NCBI RefSeq assembly: GCF_900115045.1
Contig: NZ_FOVC01000006.1
Span: 124,001-188,000 of the forward strand
Origin: Izhakiella capsodis
Lineage (GTDB): Bacteria > Pseudomonadota > Gammaproteobacteria > Enterobacterales > Enterobacteriaceae
Direction of reading: 5' to 3'
DNA length: 64,000 bases
The notes below the pieces were generated by a model. The model was given only the letters and a program-made list of their open reading frames with translations. It was not told where the DNA came from and ran no database searches. The first letter of the stretch is position 1, and each line of letters begins with the position of its first letter. The position numbers and the translations under genes were made by a program. Below, piece by piece: positions 45,239-52,918 of the stretch.

Positions 45239-46267
45239 ATGCAACCATTAACCACCACCAGCCTGCAAATCCGCGATAACCAGCTGTGGATACTCGATCA
45301 GCAGGCGCTGCCGCAGCAGAAAAACTGGTGCCTTACGCCCGACGCTGCCACCCTGATTAATCATATTAAGGCGCTGCGGGTGCGCGGCGCTCCACTTATC
45401 GGCCTTTCCGCCAGCCTGCTACTGGCGCTGCTGGCAGAAAAAGGCATGGCACAAGCTGAATTGTCGCAAACGCTCGAACAGCTACGCATCGCCCGACCGA
45501 CCGCCGTAAACCTGATGAACAATCTGGAACGCATGAACCAGGCGCTGGCCAGTACGCAGTATGTCCATAGGATGGTTGAGGAAGCGCTACGACTGGTCGC
45601 TGAGGATCGGGCGTTGTGCGAAAGTATCGCCCGGACAGGAAGCGCCTTGATTACTCCCGGTAGCCAACTACTGACTCACTGTAATACTGGCGGACTGGCG
45701 ACGGCCGGTGTCGGAACCGCGCTGGGCGTGATCCTCGCTGGCTGGCAGCAAGGTAAAGTGCAGAACGTCTGGGTTGATGAGACCCGGCCACTGCTGCAAG
45801 GAGGGCGCCTGACCGCATGGGAACTGGGCGAACTGGGCGTTCCCTGTCAGTTGATATGTGATTCGATGGCGGCAACGCTGATGGCGCAAAAGCAGATAGA
45901 TGCCGTGTGGGTTGGAGCCGATCGTATCGCGGCTAATGGCGACGTCGCCAATAAAATAGGCACCTACAGTTTAGCGGTGCTGGCGCACTATCACGACGTC
46001 CCATTTTACGTTGCCGCACCGCATACCACGCTGGACCCGGCATGCCCAAACGGCGCGGCGATACCAATAGAACAACGCGCTGCCACTGAGGTTACCGGCG
46101 TTGCCGGCAGCTTTGGTGCGGTGCAGTGGGCGCAGCCAGATACCCGCGTCTGGAACCCAGCGTTTGACGTCACCCCCGCGCAGCTGATTAGCGGCTGGGT
46201 GCTGGACAGCGGCGTAATAACCCCGGATCAGGTACAAGCCGGCATTTTTCAGCCTTCCGCGGAGTGA
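45239..46267 (+). CDS. mtnA: S-methyl-5-thioribose-1-phosphate isomerase
   Basis: MtnA turns methylthioribose 1-phosphate into methylthioribulose 1-phosphate. The 342-residue protein has the eIF2B-like fold with catalytic Cys148 (LLTHCNTGGLATAG) and Asp228 (VWVGADRIAANGDVANKIGT). Also present are KALRVRGAPLIGLSASLLLA, RPTAVNLMNNLERM and VDETRPLLQGGRLTAWEL. Start 45239 (MQPLTTTSLQ) has GGAA six bases upstream and fits Klebsiella MtnA; an ATG at 45227 is less likely. It is divergent from mtnK and converges on mtnBCD. Confidence 0.97.
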   Translation: MQPLTTTSLQIRDNQLWILDQQALPQQKNWCLTPDAATLINHIKALRVRGAPLIGLSASLLLALLAEKGMAQAELSQTLEQLRIARPTAVNLMNNLERMNQALASTQYVHRMVEEALRLVAEDRALCESIARTGSALITPGSQLLTHCNTGGLATAGVGTALGVILAGWQQGKVQNVWVDETRPLLQGGRLTAWELGELGVPCQLICDSMAATLMAQKQIDAVWVGADRIAANGDVANKIGTYSLAVLAHYHDVPFYVAAPHTTLDPACPNGAAIPIEQRAATEVTGVAGSFGAVQWAQPDTRVWNPAFDVTPAQLISGWVLDSGVITPDQVQAGIFQPSAE

Positions 46268-46356
46268 TCGCCCCGACCTGCAGCGACCCCACTTCGGGCG
46301 GTTAACGCCTGACGACGTCTTTTTTCTGCGGTGCACCAGGCCAGCATCTCCAGGCG

Positions 46357-46899
46357 TCAGGGGAGTCGCGGATAGGCGTCTGCGATGTTATCGCCAGTGA
46401 AGCGGGCAATCCAGCCCTCCTGATTGTTGAAAATGCGAATAGCGGTGAAGTGCGGTTCAGACCCCATATCAAACCAATGTGCCGTACCGGCAGGCACTGA
46501 AATAAGATCGTTTTTTTCACACAAAATCTGATAAACCTCACCCTCCAGATGCAGACAAAAAAGACCGGCGCCCTCAACGAAAAAGCGCACTTCGTCCTCG
46601 CCGTGAGTATGCTCAGCGAGAAACTTACTGCGCAGCGCTTCTTTTTGCGGATTGTCGGCTCGGATACTGATAACGTCCCAGCTCTGGTAGCCCTTTTCAG
46701 CCACCAGCCGGTCGATAGCATGCTGATAGGCGGCCAGCACCGTATCGGCGTCAGGCGCGGCACCAAGATCGCAGTCGGCCTGCCAGCGCTCAAAACGGAT
46801 CCCCTTCGTCGCCAGCCGACTACGTATCTCATCAGGATTATCGCTGTGCCACGTTAGCTGGCGGGTTTCGGTGTCAGAATAGATCGTCAATGCGCTCAT
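46357..46899 (-). CDS. mtnD: Acireductone dioxygenase
   Basis: MtnD oxidises acireductone: with iron to the methionine precursor KMTB and formate, with nickel in an off-pathway reaction giving CO. The 180-residue cupin has metal ligands H97, H99 and E103 (AEHTHGEDEVRFFVEG) and H141 (PAGTAHWFDMG), identical in number to the Klebsiella enzyme. Its start overlaps the mtnC stop by four bases. It is the last gene of mtnBCD. Confidence 0.97.
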   Translation of the reverse strand: MSALTIYSDTETRQLTWHSDNPDEIRSRLATKGIRFERWQADCDLGAAPDADTVLAAYQHAIDRLVAEKGYQSWDVISIRADNPQKEALRSKFLAEHTHGEDEVRFFVEGAGLFCLHLEGEVYQILCEKNDLISVPAGTAHWFDMGSEPHFTAIRIFNNQEGWIARFTGDNIADAYPRLP

Positions 46900-47585
46900 A
46901 TCGGCAATAACTCCGGGTTGATTTCTGCAAAGCTGGCGACCTGACGGTGGGTACTGCCAGTGTCCGGCTGGTCACGAACCAATTGCAGCGTGTGCCAGCC
47001 TGCCGATCGGGCGGCATCCAGCTCCTGATGAATATCAGAGAGAAACAACAGCTCCTGCGGCGGTAGGCCCAGTTGCTGCTGGATATTACGGTATGATGTC
47101 ACTTCACGTTTTCCACCGACATGGGTATCAAACCAGTGGCTGAACAGTCCGGTAAGGTCACCTGCGTCGCTGTAACCGAACAGCAGTTTCTGCGCCGCAA
47201 CCGAGCCTGAAGAATAAACGCAGAGGATAATATCCCGCTGTTGCCAGGCACGCAGCGCGGGCGGCACGTCAGCATAAAGGTCCCCGGTGAAGTCACCATT
47301 GAGATAGCCATCACGCCAGATCATTCCCTGTAGTGCCTTCAACGCGGGAGATTTGCGATCCTGGTCCATGAAGGCGTAAAGCGCGGTAATCAGTTCTGCC
47401 TGACTCGCCTGCGGCTGGCCCAGCTCCTGACGCAGATCATCTAATGAATGAGCGATCAACGCCTCATGCTGATGCCGTGTCAGCCACGGCTCAAGGTGTT
47501 TTCGCGCAAAGGGAAACAATACCTGATGTACAAAGCGAATGTCGCTGGTGGTGCCCTCAATATCGGTCACAATGGCGCGGATCAT
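46896..47585 (-). CDS. mtnC: Acireductone synthase (enolase-phosphatase E1)
   Basis: MtnC is a bifunctional HAD-family enolase and phosphatase that makes acireductone. The 229-residue protein starts with the HAD nucleophile motif RAIVTDIEGTTSDI and shows CVYSSGSVAAQKLLFGYSDA (motif II) and FLSDIHQELDAARSAGW (motif IV), with a cap domain between. GGGAGG precedes ATG 47585, which overlaps the mtnB stop by four bases, so mtnB, mtnC and mtnD are translationally coupled. Confidence 0.97.
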   Translation of the reverse strand: MIRAIVTDIEGTTSDIRFVHQVLFPFARKHLEPWLTRHQHEALIAHSLDDLRQELGQPQASQAELITALYAFMDQDRKSPALKALQGMIWRDGYLNGDFTGDLYADVPPALRAWQQRDIILCVYSSGSVAAQKLLFGYSDAGDLTGLFSHWFDTHVGGKREVTSYRNIQQQLGLPPQELLFLSDIHQELDAARSAGWHTLQLVRDQPDTGSTHRQVASFAEINPELLPI

Positions 47586-48196
47586 AGAGCCTCCCGTTGT
47601 CGACGTTGTAATTCACACTGGAACAGAAATTCCAGACCTTCAAGATGACGTCTGGCCTCGGATACATCGCGTCCCCAGCATGTCAGGCCGTGCCCGCGCA
47701 GTAAAAAGCCCCAGTTAATCGGCGTCTTGCTGGCAAAAAACGCAATCCGCTGAGCCAGCGCATCCATATCCTGATGGTTGTCAAACAGCGGTATCGTCAC
47801 GGCGTCCAGATGACTATGCTGGCCACGCAGCGTTTTTTGCATTTCATATCCTTGTAAGACAATAGCCGCGTGCTTAACAACCCGGGATAACACGGTGGCA
47901 TTAACTGAATGGGTGTGCAGAATCGCCCCTGCCTCAGGATACAGACGATAGATTAGCGTGTGCAGACCGGTTTCAGCGGAAGGCTTACGACCAGAGGGAA
48001 CATGGTTAGTGGCTATCTGAACCTGAATAAAATCCTCAGCGGACAGCGTTCCTTTATCTTTACCTGACTCGCTGAGCAGGCAGTGCTGATCGTCCTGGCG
48101 CAACGACATATTGCCACCGGTTGCTGGCGCCCAGCCCTTGCTACCAATCCAGTGACAGGCTGCCACCAGCTGCATGAGTTGTGTATCGTCTGTCAT
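47582..48196 (-). CDS. mtnB: Methylthioribulose-1-phosphate dehydratase
   Basis: MtnB dehydrates methylthioribulose 1-phosphate. The 204-residue protein belongs to the class II aldolase/adducin family: ATGGNMSLRQ, LSESGKDKGTLSAEDFIQV and the zinc ligands in GAILHTHSVNATVLSR and LLRGHGLTCWG. It heads the mtnBCD operon and is divergent from mtnE, with probable met boxes and a long palindrome between them. Confidence 0.96.
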   Translation of the reverse strand: MTDDTQLMQLVAACHWIGSKGWAPATGGNMSLRQDDQHCLLSESGKDKGTLSAEDFIQVQIATNHVPSGRKPSAETGLHTLIYRLYPEAGAILHTHSVNATVLSRVVKHAAIVLQGYEMQKTLRGQHSHLDAVTIPLFDNHQDMDALAQRIAFFASKTPINWGFLLRGHGLTCWGRDVSEARRHLEGLEFLFQCELQRRQREAL

Positions 48197-48238
48197 GGTC
48201 TTTTCCGCCGTTACAAACTATTCAGACTGCCTAATTAT

Positions 48239-48254
48239 GGACGTCTATGCATCT
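48239..48254. promoter_or_regulatory. Probable met boxes between mtnB and mtnE
   Basis: GGACGTCTATGCATCT can be read as two adjacent met boxes: GGACGTCT (seven of eight to AGACGTCT) and ATGCATCT (five of eight). It mirrors the clearer operator at the mtnK-mtnA junction and sits 42 bases before mtnB, so one regulator may control all mtn genes. Confidence 0.55.
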
Positions 48255-48257
48255 TGA

Positions 48258-48292
48258 TTGCCAAATCTTAACAGGATGTTAAGATTTGGCAA
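48258..48292. repeat. 35-base perfect inverted repeat upstream of mtnE
   Basis: Two exactly complementary 16-base arms (TTGCCAAATCTTAACA and its reverse complement) are separated by GGA. It lies immediately beside the met boxes, 43 bases before the mtnE start and 61 before mtnB. There is no T run on either side, so it is not a standard terminator. It could be an operator for a dimeric regulator or a leader hairpin of the mtnE mRNA. Confidence 0.9.
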
Positions 48293-48335
48293 CCTGACCG
48301 CATTCCACTTCTTCACGCCAGTGAGGCAAATAATC

Positions 48336-49496
48336 ATGACTACGAGGTCGTTGATGCCACAGAGCAAGCTTCCCGCGCTGGGAACAACCATTTTTACCCG
48401 GATGAGCGCGCTGGCACAGCAGCACAACGCGATTAACCTTTCGCAAGGTTTCCCTGATTTTGATGGCCCGGATTACCTTAAACAGCGGCTGGCTTACCAT
48501 GTCAATTCCGGCGAAAATCAGTACGCCCCGATGATCGGTGCCGTGCCGCTGCGCCAGGCGATTGCCAGTAAAACGCAGCGACTCTATGGCCATTTACCGG
48601 ATAAAGACAGCGAAATTACCGTCACTGCAGGAGCGACCGAAGCACTGTTCGCGGCGATCACCGCACTGGTCCGCCCAGGTGATGAAGTCATCTGCTTTGA
48701 TCCGAGTTACGACAGCTATGGCCCTGCCATTACGCTGGCGGGCGGCACGATTAAGCGGCTGACCTTGCAACCACCAGCCTTTCGCATTGACTGGGCAGCA
48801 TTCAACGCCCTGCTATCACCCCAAACCCGGCTGGTGATCATTAATACACCGCACAACCCGTCAGCAACCCTCTGGCAGACAGAGGATTACAGGGCGCTGT
48901 GGCAGGCGATCGCCGGACAGGAAATCTACGTGCTCAGCGATGAGGTGTACGAGCATATCTGCTTCGACCCGCAAGGCCATATCAGCGTGCTGGCGCACCC
49001 GGAACTGCGCGAGCGCGCCGTGGCCGTCTCCTCTTTTGGCAAAACTTTCCACATGACCGGCTGGAGGGTGGGATATAGCATCGCACCAGCAGCGATAAGC
49101 GCAGAGATCCGTAAGGTTCATCAGTATCTGACATTTGCCGTCAATACGCCGACTCAGCTGGCGCTGGCGGATATGCTGAACACCGGACCGGATCACTATC
49201 TGGCGCTACCCGCGTTTTACCGCGAGCGCCGCGACCATTTTGTTCGCTCGCTGGCGTCCAGTCACTTTAAAATTCTACCCTGTGAAGGCACTTACTTTTT
49301 GCTGGCGGATTACAGCGCGATATCGGATCTGAACGATGTGCATTTTTGTGAATGGCTAACCATCAACGCTGGCGTTGCTGCTATTCCTCTGTCCGTATTC
49401 TGCGCCGATAATTTTCCCCACAAACTCATCCGTTTGTGCTTTGCTAAACAACAAAGCACGCTGGATACGGCGGCGGAGCGACTATGTCGACTTTAA
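48336..49496 (+). CDS. mtnE: Methionine aminotransferase (KMTB aminotransferase, YbdL-like)
   Basis: A PLP-dependent fold-type I transaminase that converts 4-methylthio-2-oxobutanoate to methionine, the last step of salvage. The 386 residues equal E. coli YbdL. Conserved are INLSQGFPDFDGPDYLKQRL, TVTAGATEALFAAITALV, NTPHNPSATLW, VLSDEVYEHICF and the Schiff-base lysine in SSFGKTFHMTGWRVGYSIA. ATG 48336 has GAGG upstream. The frame is open back to the palindrome at 48258, but that part is not conserved. Its end overlaps yafV by 13 bases. Confidence 0.94.
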   Translation: MTTRSLMPQSKLPALGTTIFTRMSALAQQHNAINLSQGFPDFDGPDYLKQRLAYHVNSGENQYAPMIGAVPLRQAIASKTQRLYGHLPDKDSEITVTAGATEALFAAITALVRPGDEVICFDPSYDSYGPAITLAGGTIKRLTLQPPAFRIDWAAFNALLSPQTRLVIINTPHNPSATLWQTEDYRALWQAIAGQEIYVLSDEVYEHICFDPQGHISVLAHPELRERAVAVSSFGKTFHMTGWRVGYSIAPAAISAEIRKVHQYLTFAVNTPTQLALADMLNTGPDHYLALPAFYRERRDHFVRSLASSHFKILPCEGTYFLLADYSAISDLNDVHFCEWLTINAGVAAIPLSVFCADNFPHKLIRLCFAKQQSTLDTAAERLCRL

Positions 49497-50251
49497 ACGC
49501 GATCTTATTACAACAGCCCCTGGCATGGATGGATGGCGAAGCCAACCTGCGCCATTTCGACAGCGTGATGGACGGGATCGACGCGTGCGACCTCATTGTG
49601 CTGCCAGAAATGTTCACTACCGGCTTTGCTAGGGAGGCAGCACAGCACTCACTGCCTGAAGCGCAGGTTATCGAATGGCTACAGGGCCACGCCCGGCGCA
49701 GCGATGCGCTGATCGCAGGCAGCGCGGCGATACGGACGGAAAAAGGTGCCGTAAATCGATTTCTTCTGGTCGAACCCGGTGGCAAGGTTCATCGCTACGA
49801 CAAGCGCCACCTGTTTCGCATGGGCGAAGAGCATAAGCACTATCTTGCCGGTGTCCGGCGGGAAATAATCGAATGGCGTGGCTGGCGAATTTTACCGCAG
49901 ATATGCTATGACTTGCGTTTTCCGGTGTTTGCGCGCAATCGGAACGATTACGATTTAGCACTGTACGTTGCCAGCTGGCCCACGGTACGCGCACATCACT
50001 GGCAGACGTTGCTGCTGGCCCGGGCAATTGAAAACCAGGCCTACGTAATGGGCTGTAATCGCGTTGGCAGTGACGGTAATCAGATTAATTACAGCGGAGA
50101 CAGCCTGATAATCTGCCCCCAGGGCGAGATTCTCGCCAGCGCACAGCCCCATCAGCCGGCGCGGCTTGATGCCACACTGTCACTGGAGATGCTGAACGAC
50201 TATCGCGCTCGCTTTCCCGCCTGGCGCGATGCCGACAGCTTTACGCTCTGA
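49484..50251 (+). CDS. yafV: Omega-amidase YafV (nitrilase family)
   Basis: The 255-residue nitrilase-superfamily protein has the triad E42 (VLPEMFTTGF), K107 (YDKRHLFRMGEE) and C141 (PQICYDLRFPVF). Omega-amidases hydrolyse 2-oxoglutaramate, the product formed when a transaminase uses glutamine as donor. The 13-base overlap with mtnE supports a direct partnership: MtnE makes methionine from KMTB with glutamine, and YafV removes the by-product. In E. coli yafV lies near fadE and ybdL elsewhere, so here the two steps have been brought together. Confidence 0.92.
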   Translation: MSTLNAILLQQPLAWMDGEANLRHFDSVMDGIDACDLIVLPEMFTTGFAREAAQHSLPEAQVIEWLQGHARRSDALIAGSAAIRTEKGAVNRFLLVEPGGKVHRYDKRHLFRMGEEHKHYLAGVRREIIEWRGWRILPQICYDLRFPVFARNRNDYDLALYVASWPTVRAHHWQTLLLARAIENQAYVMGCNRVGSDGNQINYSGDSLIICPQGEILASAQPHQPARLDATLSLEMLNDYRARFPAWRDADSFTL

Positions 50252-50337
50252 ATCTGAATCAACGGCGCATCCGCCACCATTGATTCAGACGATAACAGAT
50301 GAGCGTTCACATCTTCACACCAGACCACCCTCAGCCG

Positions 50338-50379
50338 TTACCCCAGCCATCGGCGCAGTGCGCCCGCTGGCTGGGGTAA
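50338..50379. terminator. Hairpin between converging yafV and hpxJ
   Basis: Eleven perfectly paired bases (TTACCCCAGCC with GGCTGGGGTAA) flank a 20-base GC-rich loop. No T run follows, so it may act as a bidirectional or mRNA-protecting hairpin rather than a classical terminator. Confidence 0.5.
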
Positions 50380-50392
50380 TGATCAGCGCGCA

Positions 50393-51634
50393 TCACGCTA
50401 CGCACTGATTATGATAGTGATCCCAGGCAGCCTGCATCGCCGCACCCTGAACGCTACGAAACTTAAGGTAGTTGAGCACAGATTCCAGCGCGCTCAGGGT
50501 TGCCATCACGCAATCTTTACGTGCGTTGTAGCCCATACTACCAATGCGCCATACTTTACCGTGAAGCGGTCCGAATGAGGTGCCAATCTCAATCGCGAAA
50601 TCGTTAAGCATTAAACTCCGTACCTGCTCACCATCAACTCCTGTCGGAATGACGACGGCAAGAACGTTATTCATTTTATGGTTCAGATCGCCAAAGGTTT
50701 CCAGCCCCATCGCCTGAATGCCTTTGAGCAGGGCATCACCGTGAAGTTTATGGCGGGCAATACCTTTATTGAGACCTTCTTGCAGGATCAAACGGGCGCA
50801 TTCACGAGCGCCGTACAGCGCCGAGGTAGCCTCGGTATGGTGGTTGAGGCGTTCTGGTCCCCAATAATCCATTACCATGCCGAGATCAAAATAATTGGAG
50901 TAGATGATCTCATCGTCGCCCTTGCGGTGCGCGCTGGTGCGTATGCCCTCCTCCACACATTTACGTCGGCGTATCTCTGCCTCCATTCTTGCACTGAGTG
51001 TAATGGGAGAGGTACCGGAAGGCCCGCCCAGGCATTTTTGCATGCCCGCAGAGACCGCATCCACTCCCCATTCATCGGTTTTAAGCTCATTCCCGCCGAT
51101 GGAAGCCGTGGCATCGGTATAAAACAGCACGTCATAGCGCCGGCAAATTTCGCCAAGCTCAGCCAGCGGCTGTAGCATCGTGGTTGACGTATCGCCCTGT
51201 ACCGTCAGCAGCATACGCGGACGAATAGCTTTAATCGCGCTCTCAATCTGATCGGGGGTAAACACCTCTCCCCAGGGTACCTCAATGGTGTGCACATCGG
51301 CACGGCAGCGACGGGCTATTTCGCACAACAGGTGACCAAAGCGACCGAACACCGGCACCAGCACTTTATCGCCAGGCCGGATAGCCGACACTAATATGGC
51401 TTCGATACCCGCACGCGAGGTACCGTCAATCAACATTGTCCAGCGGTTACTGGTACAGAATACGCCGCGATAAAGCGCCATAACTTCGTTCATATATTGC
51501 GTCATTGCCGGGTCATACTGACCGACAAGCTGACTTGACATGGCCCTGAGGACGCGCGGATCGGCATTTACCGGCCCCGGCCCCATGAGCATCCGCTGAG
51601 GTGGATTGATTTGAGAAAATTGCGTGATATCCAT
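50393..51634 (-). CDS. hpxJ: Aminotransferase class V, (S)-ureidoglycine--glyoxylate type (HpxJ/PucG-like)
   Basis: A 413-residue PLP enzyme related to alanine-glyoxylate and ureidoglycine-glyoxylate transaminases of purine breakdown. Key parts are PPQRMLMGPGPVNADPRVL, IDGTSRAGIEAIL, LLTVQGDTSTTMLQPL, FYTDATASIGG and the Schiff-base lysine K200 in SAGMQKCLGGPSG. The YSNYFDLGMVMDYWG segment matches the HpxJ/PucG group. AAGGA precedes ATG 51634. It lies 141 bases downstream of hpxA on the same strand, which supports a role in allantoin/ureide metabolism. Confidence 0.85.
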   Translation of the reverse strand: MDITQFSQINPPQRMLMGPGPVNADPRVLRAMSSQLVGQYDPAMTQYMNEVMALYRGVFCTSNRWTMLIDGTSRAGIEAILVSAIRPGDKVLVPVFGRFGHLLCEIARRCRADVHTIEVPWGEVFTPDQIESAIKAIRPRMLLTVQGDTSTTMLQPLAELGEICRRYDVLFYTDATASIGGNELKTDEWGVDAVSAGMQKCLGGPSGTSPITLSARMEAEIRRRKCVEEGIRTSAHRKGDDEIIYSNYFDLGMVMDYWGPERLNHHTEATSALYGARECARLILQEGLNKGIARHKLHGDALLKGIQAMGLETFGDLNHKMNNVLAVVIPTGVDGEQVRSLMLNDFAIEIGTSFGPLHGKVWRIGSMGYNARKDCVMATLSALESVLNYLKFRSVQGAAMQAAWDHYHNQCVA

Positions 51635-51775
51635 TTATTGTTCCTTTTTTTAGTCCAGACCGCGACAACCGGCTCACATCTGGCATCAATGTACGTCTGT
51701 TGGCACTCCGTTGCGCGGGCAAAAAGGGCGTTACGGCTACCTGACAACGTCATTTCGATAGCCCCGTCGCTGCTG

Positions 51776-52519
51776 TCATTCCGCGTTAAAAATCTGGAAT
51801 TGACCACTCAGCGGCTTAGTCTCCGGGTAATCCAGGTCACCGTGCTTGCTGGTAGAGAGGCCGAGCGCGGCCAGCGATTCCACCATTTTTACCGCGGCGC
51901 TAACGCCGTCAATAACCGGGACGCCCAGCTCCAACGTCAATGCGCGCGCGAGATCAGCCATGCCGCCGCAGCCCAGCACGATAGCTCCGCTGCCGTCCTC
52001 TTTGATCGCCTGAATGCAGCGCTCACGCACCTTACGCTGCGCCATGCCACTGCCATCCTCAAGGGCCAGCACCGGCAAGTCGATAGCGTGCAGCGCGGCA
52101 CAGTGATGGCTGAAACCGTAAAGCTGAAGTAAATGGCGCGCAATAATTAACGTCCGCGGTAACGTAGTGACGATGGAAAAACGCGTCGACACCAGCGTCG
52201 CCATATGCATCGCCGCCTCAGCGATGCCAATCACCGGCGCACGCGCCAGCTCACGCGCGGCCATCAGGCCCGGATCGCCAAAACAGGCGATAATATGCCC
52301 ATCAACGCCCTGCTCGCGCCCGATTTTTATTTGCTCGAGCACGCCAACTGCAGCAATAGCCTCGTCGAAATGCCCTTCAATTGAAGGTACTCCTTCTGAC
52401 GGGCAAACCGCCAGAATTTCGCTGTTCGGCCCGGCAACTGCCTGGGCAGCCAGACCAATCGTATTGGTCATCGCCTGACTGGTGTTAGGATTGATGACCT
52501 GAATGCGTATCCGTGACAT
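51776..52519 (-). CDS. hpxA: Allantoin racemase HpxA (Asp/Glu/hydantoin racemase family)
   Basis: HpxA interconverts the two forms of allantoin. The 247-residue protein has the paired catalytic cysteines C79 (GHIIACFGDPG) and C184 (AIVLGCGGMADLA), the spacing of Klebsiella HpxA. RIQVINPNTSQAMT, CPSEGVPSIEGHFDEAIAAV and VIDGVSAAVKMVESL are also conserved. AAGGA seven bases before ATG 52519 sets the start; an earlier in-frame start at 52633 is unsupported. It is divergent from mdcA. The allantoinase and urate enzymes of the pathway are not in this window. Confidence 0.93.
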   Translation of the reverse strand: MSRIRIQVINPNTSQAMTNTIGLAAQAVAGPNSEILAVCPSEGVPSIEGHFDEAIAAVGVLEQIKIGREQGVDGHIIACFGDPGLMAARELARAPVIGIAEAAMHMATLVSTRFSIVTTLPRTLIIARHLLQLYGFSHHCAALHAIDLPVLALEDGSGMAQRKVRERCIQAIKEDGSGAIVLGCGGMADLARALTLELGVPVIDGVSAAVKMVESLAALGLSTSKHGDLDYPETKPLSGQFQIFNAE

Positions 52520-52918
52520 TTTAAAATCCTTATAACCGATAAACTGTCGGAGAAATCTGCGGGAATCAGCGCGCCGCGTTGCGCGCTGTCTGATAATAAT
52601 AAAGCCGTCGTTTGCCTGACAGATATCCGGCATTTCGCGTCCGGTTGGCAGATTATGCCGACGCGCCGGATAGGTTGTTCCTCTGGCCTATACGACATCC
52701 TGAATTTATGTATATCCGTTTATGAAGCCATTCTGTTAGTCAGAGCCATACGCCACATTCACCACTGATACTTAGATTGGCATCACATAGTTAGCAGACT
52801 GATCATTACGCTCTGGCTAACAATTGCCTGACCGGCTTGATTGATACATCCTGGTACAACCTGCAGACTGACTGACAGATAACACGAATAATGAATTCGC
52901 TGAATCAGGAGGTTAACA
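52520..52918. promoter_or_regulatory. Divergent promoter region hpxA / mdcA
   Basis: About 400 bases without a gene between two divergent operons. It should hold the mdc promoter with MdcR sites and the hpxA promoter. I could not pick a convincing LysR-type T-N11-A palindrome or sigma-70 hexamers by eye. A clear ribosome site, AGGAGG, precedes mdcA. Confidence 0.5.

Noticed and set aside
48258..48335. N-terminal extension of MtnE back through the palindrome
   Set aside because: It would need a TTG start within the palindrome, and homologues begin at the position of ATG 48336.
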